Shown here: in pieces, positions 9,165 through 19,056 of the stretch | How the letters are laid out: every line of letters begins with the position of its first letter | Position numbering within the stretch: position 1 is the first letter of the stretch | Source of the DNA: CAVSUR01 sp963731285 | GTDB taxonomy: Bacteria > Actinomycetota > Actinomycetes > Streptosporangiales > Streptosporangiaceae | Length of the DNA stretch: 64,000 nt | Reading direction: 5' to 3' | NCBI GenBank assembly: GCA_963731285.1 | Contig: CAVSUR010000009.1 | Location: forward strand, 62,001-126,000 | Position numbers and translations under genes: made by a program | Notes under the pieces: generated by a model | The model's database searches: none | Seen by the model: only the letters and a program-made list of their open reading frames with translations | What the model was told of the DNA's origin: nothing

Positions 9165-9753
9165 ATGAGCAGCATGCCGGAGGGCGGCCCGGAAGGTCAG
9201 AGCGAGAGCCGGCCAGCCGGGCGCTGGCGGGACCTGGGCATCGGCCCAGCCGGCCGCCCAGCCCGGCGCCCAGTGGCAGCCGGAATGGGGACCCGGGCCG
9301 GAGGGCGGCGCGCCGGCCGCGGCGCCCGATGACCCCACCCGGGTCACCGGCCGGCGGGTGGTGCAGTACATCATCGACGTCGTCCTGGCCTCGATCATCC
9401 CGTCCGTCCTGGGCGTCGTGCTCGACCGGGGAACGGGGGCGCGGCTGGCGATCGGCACCCTGGTCGCGGTGGTCCTGACGATCGCCGTTTACGTCTGGTA
9501 CTGGGTCATCAGGCCGCACCGGCGCGGCGGTCAGACCTTCGGGATGCAGATGCTCGGCCTCGCCATCATCAGCAAGAACGGCGGCCCGGCCAGCATCGGC
9601 CAGCTCGCCGGACGGTGGATCCTGCTCATCATCGACAATCTGTTCGCCGGCCTGGTCGGGCTCATCACCATGCTGTGCTCGCGGCAGCGCCAGCGCGTGG
9701 GCGACCATGCCGCCGGGACGCTGGTCGTGCGGGCGGACAGCGTCCCGCGCTAG
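9165..9753 (+). pseudogene. RDD-family membrane protein, N-terminal frameshift
   Basis: The membrane domain reads from 9358: a short RDD domain with DDPTRVTGRRVVQYIID, two or three transmembrane segments, and the family hallmark RGGQTFGMQMLGLAII. In the same frame the sequence upstream of 9358 also looks coding (Pro/Gln-rich, WQPEWGPGPEGG), but it has no start codon before the stop at 9166. The only good start, ATG 9165 with an upstream GGGGGA, is one frame away. One extra base between about 9200 and 9235 would join them. Such proteins normally have this kind of Pro/Gln-rich N-terminus. If no error is present, translation must start at GTG 9358 or 9361. Confidence 0.7.
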
Positions 9754-9854
9754 CGGCACAGCCGGGCCGCGGCCGTGTCCGGTGCCGCGGCGGGGGCGGC
9801 CGCGAGCCCGGGCACCGTCCAGGGCGGCGCGGCGCCGGTGTGGTTGGGTGAAGG

Positions 9855-10628
9855 GTGGCACCTGCCGCCGTCGTCGCGCTGCTGGCGGCCGGCGTTGCGG
9901 CCGGCCTGGCCAGCACGGTCGCCAGCCTGGCCTCGGTGGTCTCCTATCCGGCCCTGCTGGCGCTCGGGCTGACGCCGGTCAGCGCCAACGTGACCAACAC
10001 CGTGGCGCTGGCGTTCACCGCGGCAGGCGCCGCCGCCGGCTCCCGGCCCGAGCTGTCCGGCCAGCGCCGCCTGGTCGGCCGCCTCGGCCTGATCACGGCG
10101 GCGGGCGGCGCGGCCGGCGCGGCGCTGCTGCTGCTCTCGCCGCCGCATGCGTTCGAGTTCGTCGCACCGGTTCTCATCGCCGCGGCCTCCATCTCGCTGA
10201 TCGTGCCGCCGGCGGTCACCGGGCGGGCGCCGCGGCCGGGCGGCGAGGACGGCGGTCCGCGCCGGTCGCGGGCGGCGCTGCTGCGCGCCGGGATGTTCGG
10301 CGTCGCCGTCTACGTCGGCTATTTCGGCGCCGCCGGCGGCATCATGATGCTCGCGGTCCTGTCCGCCGCCCTGGACGGGCCGCTGGCCCGGATCAACGCG
10401 GTAAAGAACATCGTCTCCGGCCTGGCGAACGCGGCGGCCGCCGTCGGGTTCGCCTTTTTCGGGCCGGTCCGGTGGGCGGCCGCGATCCCGCTCGCGGCCG
10501 GGTTCCTGATCGGCGGCCGGATCGGTCCGGTCCTGGTCCGGCGGCTGCCGCAGCGTGCGCTGCGCATCGCGATCGGCGCTGGCGGCCTGCTCCTCGCGGT
10601 CGTGCTCGGCCTGCGCACCTACCGCTGA
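9855..10628 (+). CDS. TauE/SafE-family sulfite/anion exporter-like membrane protein
   Basis: 257 residues with about eight hydrophobic segments. It has the two-fold TauE/SafE pattern: first half with LALGLTPVSANVTNTVALAF, second half with VYVGYFGAAGGIMMLAVLS and RINAVKNIVSGLANA. These proteins move sulfite, sulfoacetate or related organic anions. The substrate cannot be inferred here because no sulfur genes are adjacent. It converges with ppc, whose stop lies 10 bases away. Confidence 0.85.
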   Translation: MAPAAVVALLAAGVAAGLASTVASLASVVSYPALLALGLTPVSANVTNTVALAFTAAGAAAGSRPELSGQRRLVGRLGLITAAGGAAGAALLLLSPPHAFEFVAPVLIAAASISLIVPPAVTGRAPRPGGEDGGPRRSRAALLRAGMFGVAVYVGYFGAAGGIMMLAVLSAALDGPLARINAVKNIVSGLANAAAAVGFAFFGPVRWAAAIPLAAGFLIGGRIGPVLVRRLPQRALRIAIGAGGLLLAVVLGLRTYR

Positions 10629-10638
10629 TCCGGCTGGG

Positions 10639-13326
10639 TCAGCCAGTGTTCTGCAGGCCGGCCGCCACCCCGTTGACGGTCAGCAGCAGCAGCCGCTCCA
10701 GCTGCTCGCGGTCGCCGGTGCCGCCGCGCAGCGCGGCCAGCGCGCGCAGCTGCAGATGCGACAGCGCGTCCACGTACGGGTCGCGCAGCGCGACCGCGCG
10801 CGACAGCACCGGATGGCTGGCCAGCAGCCGGTCATGACCGGTCACCGCGAGCACCAGCTGCCTGGTCAGCTCGTGCTCCTCCCGCACCATGGCGGTGAGA
10901 TCCGGCCGCCCGCCCAGCGCCAGGTACCGCCCGGCGATTGCGGCGCTGGTCTTGGCCAGGCTCATCTCGGCGTTCTCCAGCAGCACCGACAGCAGCGGCC
11001 AGTCCTGGCAGGCGGCCCGCACGGCGTCCATCCCGCACGCGTCGGCGGCGGCGGCCAGGCCGCTGCCCAGGCCGAACCAGCCCGGCAGGTTCACCCGCGT
11101 CTGCGCCCACGCGAAGACCCACGGGATCGCCCGCAGGTCGTCGAGCCCGGCCGGGGTGGCGGCCCAGCCCCGCCGGGCCGGGCGGGACCCGATGCGCATC
11201 CGGCCGATCTCCGCCAGCGGGCTGATCCGGGCGAACCACTCGGCGAATCCGTCCGCCTGCACCAGTGCCTGGTACCGGCGCAGCGACCCCTCCTGCAGCG
11301 CGGCGGCTACGGCCGGCCAGCCGCCCTGGCGCGCGTCCTGCGCACCGGCCCGGCGGTCGGCCGCGGTGGTAACCAGCACTGCCGAGGTGACCTGGGCCAG
11401 GTGCCGCTGCGCGATGACCGGGTGACCGTAGCGGGCGAAGATGACCTCGCCCTGCTCGGTCACCTTGAACCGGCCGTCCACCGAGCCCGGCGCCTGGGCC
11501 CGCACGGCCCGGCCCGCCGGGCCGCCGCCGCGGCCGAGCGCGCCGCCGCGGCCGTGGAACAGCGTCAGCCGGATGTCGTGGTCGGCGGCCCACGCCGCCA
11601 GCCGCCGCTGCGCGTCGAACAGCCGCAGGGTCGCGGCGGCCGGCCCGAGCTCCTTCGCCGAGTCGGAGTAGCCGAGCATGACCTCCAGGTTCCGCCCGGT
11701 GGCGGTCAGCCGCTGTGCGACGGGCTCCAGCCGCAGCATGTCGTCCAGCACGGAGGTGGCGTTGGCCAGGTCGGCGCCGCTCTCGAACAGCGGCACCACG
11801 TCGAGCACCGGCGGACGGGAGCGCGCCGCGGAGTGCCGCGCCAGTTCGTAGACGGCCGCGATGTCGTCGGCGGACCGGGTGAAGCTGACCACGTACCGGC
11901 GGCATGCGCCGGGCCCGAAAGCGTCCTGGATCCCGGCGATCACCGGGAAGGTCGCCAGCACCTCCCGGGTCTGCGGCGACAGCGCGGCTCCGGTGCCGAT
12001 CTCCCGCAGGGCCCGGGCGTGCACCGCGCTGTGCTGGCGGACCTCCAGCTCGGCCAGGTGAAAGCCGAACGTCTCGGCCTGCCAGATCAGGTGCTGGAGC
12101 TCGCCGTATGCCTGCCGCGGGGCGCCGTCCGCCGCCAGCTCCCGCTGCAGCATGCACAGGTCGGCGACGAACTCAGCCGGCCTGCGGTAGGCCAGGTCGG
12201 CGTGCCGCAGCCGGGTGGCCTGCAGCCGCCGCGCGGCGTAGAGCAGGAAGGCCCGGTAGGGCTCCTCGGCGGAGCTCTCCATGATGCCGTGCAGCACCAC
12301 CGGATGGGCCCGCCGCGCGGCGGCGAGCGCCAGCCCGAGCGGTGACCCGGCGCGGGGGCTGCCGTGCACGGTGAGCGCCCGGCCGATCCTGGTGGCGGCG
12401 GTCTCCAGCGCGCGCAGCGCGTGCTCGGCCTGGATCTCGGCGGTCTGCCTGGTCACCTCGGCGGTGACGAACGGGTTGCCGTCCCGGTCCGCGCCGATCC
12501 AGCTGCCGAACCTGAGGAACGCGGGCGCGGCGGGCGGGGCGTCGCCCGAGCGCTCGCCCTGCAGGGCCCGGTCCAGGGTTCGGTAGATCGCGGGCACGGC
12601 CCGGAACAGCGTCTCGTCGAACGCCGCGGTGGCCGTGCGGACCTCATCGAGCGGCCGCATGGCGGTCGCCCGCAGCGCGGAGGTGCGCCAGAGCAGGTCG
12701 ATCTCCTCGGTCAGCCGCCGCCGCGTCTCCGCCCGTTCGCTGTCGCCGAGCCGCCGGTCGGCCAGCTGGTCCAGCAGCCCGCTGATCCGCCGCAGCGCTG
12801 CGGTGATCGCCCGGCGGCGCGCCTCGGTGGGATGCGCGGTGAGCACCGGATGCACCCGCAGGCCGTTCACCAGCGCGGCGGCGGCGGGGTGGCCGTCCTG
12901 ACCGTCCTGGCCGCTGATGTCGGCGACCGCGGCGGCCAGCGACTCGGGAACCGGCTCGCCGGCGGCGTCCCGGGCCCGCACGGCCCGGATCCGCTGGTGC
13001 TCCTCGGCCAGGTTGGCCAGGTGGAAGTAGACGGTGAACGCACGCGCGACGGCCTCGGCCCGGTCAGTGTCGAAGGACGCGACCAGGTCGGCGATGACCT
13101 GGTCGGCCTGGGCCGTACCGCCCTGCGGTGGCTTTGCGTCAGGCGGCTCTTCGCGGCTCAGCTCGTCGTACCTGGCGGCGATGGCGGCGCGCCGCAGCCG
13201 CTCCACGTCGTCGAGCAGGCCCTGGCCGCCCGATTCACGCAGCACGCCGCCGAGCAGCCCGCCGAGCAGGCGGACATCCCGGCGCATCGCCGCCGGCACG
13301 TCCTGGCGGTCGGCATCCCTGGTCAC
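10639..13326 (-). CDS. ppc: Phosphoenolpyruvate carboxylase
   Basis: 895 residues, full length. It carboxylates PEP with bicarbonate to oxaloacetate, feeding the TCA cycle. Catalytic and substrate motifs are present: VLTAHPTE with His165, FGSWIGADRDGNPF, MLGYSDSAKELG, the glycine loop FHGRGGALGRGGGP, VTEQGEVI, and the C-terminal VNGVAAGLQNTG. The start is GTG on the minus strand. It is monocistronic between a convergent exporter and a tandem EEP gene. Confidence 0.97.
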   Translation of the reverse strand: MTRDADRQDVPAAMRRDVRLLGGLLGGVLRESGGQGLLDDVERLRRAAIAARYDELSREEPPDAKPPQGGTAQADQVIADLVASFDTDRAEAVARAFTVYFHLANLAEEHQRIRAVRARDAAGEPVPESLAAAVADISGQDGQDGHPAAAALVNGLRVHPVLTAHPTEARRRAITAALRRISGLLDQLADRRLGDSERAETRRRLTEEIDLLWRTSALRATAMRPLDEVRTATAAFDETLFRAVPAIYRTLDRALQGERSGDAPPAAPAFLRFGSWIGADRDGNPFVTAEVTRQTAEIQAEHALRALETAATRIGRALTVHGSPRAGSPLGLALAAARRAHPVVLHGIMESSAEEPYRAFLLYAARRLQATRLRHADLAYRRPAEFVADLCMLQRELAADGAPRQAYGELQHLIWQAETFGFHLAELEVRQHSAVHARALREIGTGAALSPQTREVLATFPVIAGIQDAFGPGACRRYVVSFTRSADDIAAVYELARHSAARSRPPVLDVVPLFESGADLANATSVLDDMLRLEPVAQRLTATGRNLEVMLGYSDSAKELGPAAATLRLFDAQRRLAAWAADHDIRLTLFHGRGGALGRGGGPAGRAVRAQAPGSVDGRFKVTEQGEVIFARYGHPVIAQRHLAQVTSAVLVTTAADRRAGAQDARQGGWPAVAAALQEGSLRRYQALVQADGFAEWFARISPLAEIGRMRIGSRPARRGWAATPAGLDDLRAIPWVFAWAQTRVNLPGWFGLGSGLAAAADACGMDAVRAACQDWPLLSVLLENAEMSLAKTSAAIAGRYLALGGRPDLTAMVREEHELTRQLVLAVTGHDRLLASHPVLSRAVALRDPYVDALSHLQLRALAALRGGTGDREQLERLLLLTVNGVAAGLQNTG

Positions 13327-13367
13327 GGCGTCAGCGTAGCGATGCCGCGGCGGCGGCAGGCGACTGG

Positions 13368-14372
13368 TCAGCCGGGCAGCCGCAGTTCGGCGAATACCGC
13401 CCGGTGATCACTGCCGGGCAGCCGGTGCACCGATACCGCCCGCACCGCGCACCGGGCGTCGACCAGCACGTGGTCGATGGTCAGCAGGCCGGGCCGGCCG
13501 CCGCGGCCCCACGTCGGCGCCAGCCCGCGGCCGGCCTCGACCGCGGCGTCGGCGTAGCCCATCCGCAGCAGGCGGCGGAACTGCGCGTGGTCGACGGTGG
13601 CGTTGAAATCACCGGCCACGATCCGGGGCGGGCCGCCCGGCGGCGGCAGCACGGCCAGCTCGCGGCGCCACCGGTCGACCTGGCGCGGGGAGAACATCGG
13701 CGCCGGCGGCCGCGGGTGCACGCTGACCAGGTCCGCCTGCCCGCCGCCGGGCAGGTGCAGCCGGGCGGTGGGCTGGGCCAGCGTGACCGGCTCCAGCTCC
13801 AGCCCGGCGGTCAGGGCGTACCGGGCGTAGATGGCCGAGCCCCGGCCAGTCTCGCCGCGGATGTCAGCCATCTCGTGCGGCAGCAGGTCGGCCAGCCCGG
13901 CCCGCTTGAACCGGGTTACCGCGGACTCGCTGAGCTCCTGCAGGAACAGCACGTCGGCGCCGCTGCGGCGCACCAGCCCGATCACCGCGTCCTCGTCTGC
14001 CCGCCCGACGAGCAGGTTGGCGGTGAGCACGCGCAGCACCGGCCCGGCCGCGGGCGGCTGCGGCCGCCGGACCGCCCGCGGCAGCGTCAGCGCGGCGAGG
14101 ACCCCGGCGGCGAGCGCCGTGGCGGCCGCCGGGCGGCCCCGGCGCAGCAGCGGCGCGAGGGCCAGCGCGGCTGCGGCTGCCTGCGGCGTGAACGACATCA
14201 GCGGCGCCAGCGGCGCCTGGGCGGCGGCCAGCCCGTCGGCTCCGGTCAGCCGGACGAGCGCCCAGCCGGCCGCCGCGCCGGCCGCCGCCCGTCCGGCGGC
14301 TGAGGTCCGGTCCGGGCGGGCGGGCGCCGGCGGCTGGCTGGACTCGCTCACGGCCGCCTCCTCATGCTTCAT
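13368..14372 (-). CDS. Endonuclease/exonuclease/phosphatase family protein, membrane-anchored
   Basis: 334 residues. The N-terminal third has hydrophobic spans typical of the membrane-bound EEP subfamily. The rest is an EEP catalytic domain with LTANLLVGRAD, FLQELSES (metal Glu), AGDFNAT, TIDHVLV and the terminal PGSDHRAVFAEL. Substrates could be phosphodiesters, lipids or nucleic acids. Its ATG (14370-14372) overlaps the inferred stop of the GH26-like gene (14369-14371) as ATGA, so it appears to be the last gene of the glycan operon. Confidence 0.88.
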   Translation of the reverse strand: MKHEEAAVSESSQPPAPARPDRTSAAGRAAAGAAAGWALVRLTGADGLAAAQAPLAPLMSFTPQAAAAALALAPLLRRGRPAAATALAAGVLAALTLPRAVRRPQPPAAGPVLRVLTANLLVGRADEDAVIGLVRRSGADVLFLQELSESAVTRFKRAGLADLLPHEMADIRGETGRGSAIYARYALTAGLELEPVTLAQPTARLHLPGGGQADLVSVHPRPPAPMFSPRQVDRWRRELAVLPPPGGPPRIVAGDFNATVDHAQFRRLLRMGYADAAVEAGRGLAPTWGRGGRPGLLTIDHVLVDARCAVRAVSVHRLPGSDHRAVFAELRLPG

Positions 14373-15528
14373 GCGCCTCCGCTGCGCCCGGTGTGTCTCC
14401 CCGACCCTATGGTGCCGACCGTCCGCGGCGGCTCAGCCGCGGAGGGCACAGGCGGACGTGCGGCTGTGATATCCGGACGGCGCCTGGGGACCGCTGCCGG
14501 GACCGGCCCGCGCCGGATGCGCGGTGCGGCTGGCGGGCGGCCCGCGGCCCGCGCGCCGGCGGCTCCGGTCAGGACCGGCGGGAGGTTGACCAGCTTGAGC
14601 TGGGTTGCGCCCAGCCGGAAAGCCGCCTGCGCCGCGGTGCTGCTGTCCTCGATGCGCCAGTCCTGGTGCTCGATACCGCCGTGCTGGCTGAAGTCGAACC
14701 ACACTAGCCCGAGCGCCTGGTAGTGTATGCAGGCCGTGGAACAGGTCGCCGATCTCGGCGAACTGGTTGGCCTGCGGGGTGATCGAGGTCTCGGCGATCA
14801 GGACCGGCCTGTGGTGAAGATCCGTACCTCGCGGATGGTGCTGGCGAAGACGCGGCGGAAGGTGTCGGCGGGCCTGGCGTAGAACCCGTCGATCCCGACC
14901 CAGCTGACGTACTGCGTCGCCGGGCCACCACGAGGCGACCGGGCCGGTGCCCGGCTGGTCGGCGTTGATCGTCCATAGCCAGACGACGTTGCGGGCGCCC
15001 TCAGCGCGGAAAAGCGTGACAATATGCCGCCACGCGGCCACGAAAGTCCGGGAAGGTACGTGGCCGTAGCCCCACGAGTACCAGGGGGCGTTCATCTCGT
15101 GCCCGAATCCGATCACCACCGCCCGGCCGAAGTCCCGCACGCTGTCGGCGTAGCTGCTCAGGTATCTGTCGTAGTCGCCGGCCGCGATGTCGGCGACGGA
15201 GGCGTAGGTGGGGTCGATCTGGACCAGCGGCGTCATGTGGTGCCTGCTGATCATCTGCGCGAACCGGGTGGCGAACGGCTCGGCCCAGCCGCTGTAGTAG
15301 CCGACCAGGTTCGGCGGCTGGCCCGCCGTGGCGGCGAACGTCTGGACCGGCTGGTAGCTGGGCGGCGCGCCCGGCTCGAAGGCCCCGAGATAGGCGTTCG
15401 GGATCGACGGGAGCGTGGCGCGCACCGACCGGGGGCCCGGCCGGAGAGGTCACGACCCGGAAAGCCGACAGGATGAGCGCCGCGGCGGCGGCGACCACCG
15501 CGACCATCACCACCAGGTATCTTTTCAT
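14369..15528 (-). pseudogene. GH26-like glycoside hydrolase (copy A), several frameshifts
   Basis: Secreted hydrolase resembling GH26 beta-mannanases. The N-terminus is MKRYLVVMVAVVAAAAALIL (signal/anchor). The acid/base motif is GFGHEMNAPWYSWG and the nucleophile motif VLIAETSI. The reading frame changes near 15430, 14930, 14815 and 14735, so four indels separate recognisable blocks (NAYLGAFEPG, WLWTINADQPG, TQYVSWVGIDGFY, VWFDFSQHGGIEHQDWR). The start overlaps the GT2 stop as ATGA at 15525-15528 and the end overlaps the EEP start, so the locus keeps the structure of a functional operon. It is either a decaying gene or heavily affected by sequence error. Confidence 0.75.
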
Positions 15529-17117
15529 GCGCGGCTTCCCCCGGGAAAGATGACCCGGCCGACCAGGACGAGATTCAGCAGGCCGAACGCCACCAGGACA
15601 GCGAATCGCCCCGTGCCGAGCGTGACCGCCCGGTAGATGGCCAGGGCGGCCCACGCCAGTGCGGTGCCGCCGCTCCACCCGGCGACCCAGAGCCGGAACC
15701 GCCGCAGCGCCGCGCCCGGCGTCCGGGTCGGATGCCAGCCCATCGTCTTGCCCCGGGCGCTGTCCCACAGGGCGAACACGTGGGCCCAGCCCCTGGCGAT
15801 GCCCAGCGGCCACACCGACGGCCCGTAGCGGCAGCGGTGCCACAGCGGGTAGAGGACGAAGCCGGTGATCATGGCGGGCGCCAGCACGATGAAGTTGCGC
15901 AGCCGGATCTGGCCGGGCAGGAAGGCCAGCAGCACGATGGGAATGAGCGGGCCGAAGAACGCCAGCAGGCTGGTGTAGGCGTAGTAGCAGAAGCCGGAGA
16001 TGTAGGTCAGCCGGGCCGGCGTCGACATGGCCACGCTCCACAGCCGGCGGGTGAACACCACGCCCGCGTTGCCGGTGCACCACCGGTACTGCTGGCGGAC
16101 GAACGCGTCCAGATTGTCCGGGCAGATCCCGACCGACATGATGACCGGCAGGTAGACCAGCGACCAGCCGGCCCGGCGCACGTCCAGGCCGGTGTGCACG
16201 TCCTCGGCGTAGGGGATCAGCGTCGGGCCGCCCTGCGGCACCAGCGCCGCCCGGCGGTAGACCGCGGAGGTCCCGACGCAGATGGCCGCGCCGAACCGGT
16301 TCCTGGATACCTGGATCGACCGGTAGAAGACCTCCTGGATCGCCCCGGCCGCGTTCTCGATCCACCGCTGCCCGGCACCGGACCGGAAGTACTGCGGGGT
16401 CTGCACGATCGCGACGCGGGAGTCATCCAGGTACGGCAGCGTCTCGGCCAGCAGGTCCGAGCGGGGGGCGAAGTCGGCATCCAGGATGAGAATGAACTCG
16501 CCCTCGGTCCGCGCGAAGCCGTACCGCAGGTTGCCGCTCTTCTTGAATACGCGGCTGTCCGGCCGCCGGATGTAGCCGAAGCCGTAGTCCGCCGCAGCGG
16601 CGCGGGCCTCATCCGACGGCCCGTCATCCAGCACATAGGCCTGCGCGGGGCCGGGGTAGCAGTCGATCAGGCTGGCCACGGCGGTCCAGGTATTGCGCAG
16701 CACCTCGACCGGCTCGCCGCAGATCGGCAGGTGGATGTCCACGCTCGGGTACCGGGCCGGCCGCCAGGCCGTGATCCGCGCCTGGTGCGCGGCCAGATCG
16801 AACCCGCGGCCGCAGAAATTCACCGGCAGGCTGATCAGCTGGTAGAGCGCGTACGCGGCGGTGACGATCGCGAACGGCCACAGCACCGCGGCGTGCGCCT
16901 CGAACCGGACCTGGCTGTACACCAGGCAGCACGCGCCGAGGGCCAGCGTCATGGTCAGGTAGGGCAGATTGCGCCGGACGTACAGGTACTTCTCGGCCTC
17001 GTCCGGCGGGGGCGGCTGGGCCATGCCGATGCGGGGCGCGGCCGGGTGGACGGCCGCCGACGGCGGCGGGACCGGCGCGGCTGACGGGACGGCGGGCCGG
17101 TGCTGGGTCGTGCTCAT
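15525..17117 (-). CDS. Cellulose-synthase-like processive glycosyltransferase (GT2), copy A
   Basis: 530 residues, intact. Two N-terminal transmembrane helices precede a cytosolic GT-A domain with the processive motif set: VLDDGPSD, LILDADFAPRSD (DxD), YAEDVHTG (the ED base motif) and RQQYRWCTGN (QxxRW). At least four C-terminal membrane helices follow. Such enzymes polymerise a beta-linked polysaccharide and export it through their own channel. Tandem coupling to a GT-C transferase and a GH26-like hydrolase suggests an exopolysaccharide of unknown sugar content, perhaps mannan- or glucan-like. Confidence 0.9.
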   Translation of the reverse strand: MSTTQHRPAVPSAAPVPPPSAAVHPAAPRIGMAQPPPPDEAEKYLYVRRNLPYLTMTLALGACCLVYSQVRFEAHAAVLWPFAIVTAAYALYQLISLPVNFCGRGFDLAAHQARITAWRPARYPSVDIHLPICGEPVEVLRNTWTAVASLIDCYPGPAQAYVLDDGPSDEARAAAADYGFGYIRRPDSRVFKKSGNLRYGFARTEGEFILILDADFAPRSDLLAETLPYLDDSRVAIVQTPQYFRSGAGQRWIENAAGAIQEVFYRSIQVSRNRFGAAICVGTSAVYRRAALVPQGGPTLIPYAEDVHTGLDVRRAGWSLVYLPVIMSVGICPDNLDAFVRQQYRWCTGNAGVVFTRRLWSVAMSTPARLTYISGFCYYAYTSLLAFFGPLIPIVLLAFLPGQIRLRNFIVLAPAMITGFVLYPLWHRCRYGPSVWPLGIARGWAHVFALWDSARGKTMGWHPTRTPGAALRRFRLWVAGWSGGTALAWAALAIYRAVTLGTGRFAVLVAFGLLNLVLVGRVIFPGGSRA

Positions 17118-18832
17118 CTGCCGCGCTTGAGCTGGTAGACGACGTAAGTGCCGCGGTCCGGCCCGTACGGGATGACCCGGAACGGCCTATAGCGGGGGCT
17201 GCGCTTCAGGTCCCTGGTGAGCTGGAGGTCGAAGGCGGTGGTATCGGCGTAGTTGAGCGCTACGTAGGAGAAGTAGCCGCTGGTGATGAACTCGGCGTAG
17301 ACGCCGATGTTCCCGGCGCCGGTGACGCCGGCCTGCCTGGTCGGCCCGCCCGTGCTCGCGCCGGAGGGCAGGGTGATATTGCGGGTGCTGGACCAGCGCT
17401 TCCAGTCCCGGCCGGCCGGCAGGTAATACTCGGCTATCGACGGGTCCTCGACCAGGAGGTGCCCGGTGCCATGGTCGGCCAGCGGCCCGAACACGGCCGT
17501 GAAGCTCCCCGAGTTGGGCCAGCTGGTGGCGAACTGCCGCGCCTGGGCCGCGCCCAGGGTGACCGGAAAGGCCAGCGCGAGCGCGCATGAGGCGAGCGTG
17601 ACGGCCCGCATCCGTCCGGCCGGGGCGGCCTCGATGAACCGGTCGACGGCAAAGCCCGCGGCGATGGCCGCGAACCACACGCCCAGGTCCACGTGCTTGA
17701 TCAGGGAGGTGGTGGTATGCAGCCTGGCGTGCTCAAGCGGCCCGAGCAGGCTGGCGACGGCCAGCACCGCGAGCAGCGAGCAGCGAGGCCGGCCGGACCG
17801 GCCGACCAGGCTGGCGATAACCCCGCAACCGGCCAGCACGATGATCAGGCCGCCCCATGACCACGAGCGAGCGAGCACCGTCAGCGGCGCCTGGGCACCG
17901 CCAGCGCGAATCAGGACGGTCTGCCGGACCCCGCTGAGATATGAGCTGCCGCCGGCGAGCAGCCCGCCGGCGAGCAGCGCGGCGCAGACAACTACCAGGA
18001 CCGCGGCCCGGGCGGCCGCGGCCTTCCCGCCGGGCCGCGGGAGCGCCACGAACACGGCCACCGCGATCACGATCGGGTCGAACAGCGCCGTCGAATATGC
18101 CGTCGCGTTGGCCAGGGCCAGCGCGACGCCGGCCGCGGCCATCCAGCCGGTGGCTTCCTGCCGTTGCCCGGCCCGGACCACCAGCCAGGTGGCCAGGGCA
18201 ATCAGGAACAGGGACATGGGGTCATACGTGGCGAAGGCGCCCAGGTGCAGCGTGGGGCCGGTGACGGCGAACAATCCGGTGGCGAAGAACGCCGCCTGGT
18301 ATCCGAAGAGCCGCCTGGCCGTGCCCCACAGCAGCACCGTCGCGCCGAGCATGAAGACCAGGGACAGCGCTCGCGCCCCCGCCAGCCCGCCGAGGCTGTC
18401 GGCCAGGGCGCCGATTGGCGGGTACAAGACCGGCGCGCCGGAAAAGTACGAGGGAAATGGCGGGGCCGACGCTCCATGCAGCCAGTCCGCCCACTGCAGG
18501 TGCCCGGCCCACAGGTATTCCGCCTCGTCCTGGAACGCGGTGTCGGCTCGCAGCAGCCGCAGCGACAGAACGGCCTGGACCACGAGGATCGGGATCAGCC
18601 AGCACCAGGCTGGTGCCTTCAGCCACCATGCGGTCCGCGCGGTCTGGCCGCCGCCGGCTTCGGCGGTGAGCTCCGGGGCGTCTGCCGCGGCCGATGCCCC
18701 GCTCACCGCGGCTGATGCGGCGGGGCGGTCGGCCTGGCCCGGCGCCGTCGGGGTTCCGTCGCCCGGCTCGGTTCGGGCGGCGCTGACGGCTGAGCCGTCG
18801 CGTCGGCCAGAACGCCCCCTTGGCTGCGGCAT
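17114..18832 (-). CDS. GT-C fold membrane glycosyltransferase (GT39/ArnT-like), copy A
   Basis: 572 residues. A hydrophilic N-terminus of about 70 residues is followed by ten or more hydrophobic helices. The first loop has the acidic motif FQDEAEYLWAG expected of polyprenyl-phosphate-sugar-dependent transferases, and a second conserved segment is VLYPPIGALADSLGGLAG. The C-terminal region after the last helix is extracytoplasmic. I chose ATG 18832 because an AGGGGG lies eight bases upstream on this strand. Its stop overlaps the GT2 start as ATGA, so GT-C, GT2 and GH26-like genes are co-translated. Confidence 0.87.
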   Translation of the reverse strand: MPQPRGRSGRRDGSAVSAARTEPGDGTPTAPGQADRPAASAAVSGASAAADAPELTAEAGGGQTARTAWWLKAPAWCWLIPILVVQAVLSLRLLRADTAFQDEAEYLWAGHLQWADWLHGASAPPFPSYFSGAPVLYPPIGALADSLGGLAGARALSLVFMLGATVLLWGTARRLFGYQAAFFATGLFAVTGPTLHLGAFATYDPMSLFLIALATWLVVRAGQRQEATGWMAAAGVALALANATAYSTALFDPIVIAVAVFVALPRPGGKAAAARAAVLVVVCAALLAGGLLAGGSSYLSGVRQTVLIRAGGAQAPLTVLARSWSWGGLIIVLAGCGVIASLVGRSGRPRCSLLAVLAVASLLGPLEHARLHTTTSLIKHVDLGVWFAAIAAGFAVDRFIEAAPAGRMRAVTLASCALALAFPVTLGAAQARQFATSWPNSGSFTAVFGPLADHGTGHLLVEDPSIAEYYLPAGRDWKRWSSTRNITLPSGASTGGPTRQAGVTGAGNIGVYAEFITSGYFSYVALNYADTTAFDLQLTRDLKRSPRYRPFRVIPYGPDRGTYVVYQLKRGR

Positions 18833-19056
18833 CGGAATGACCCCCTGCCTGTCCTCACGCCGTGGTTTGCGGAAACTGCCCGCCGCGGGCAATCAGCTGG
18901 TGCCTGGCCTTGCCGGTCCGTGGCCGCTCAGCATGCGACGGCTCCACGTACCGTGCCTGTTGCCACAAGTGACGACACCGCATACGAAAAGGTAGTGTTC
19001 GGCGCGCAAGAGGACAGGCGGTTTGCGGGAATTCGTCCGCGCGCGGGTATCCGCGG

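Noticed and set aside
10555..13407. Very long plus-strand frames covering phosphoenolpyruvate carboxylase
   Set aside because: They are antisense frames of a high-GC gene whose minus-strand protein carries every family motif.
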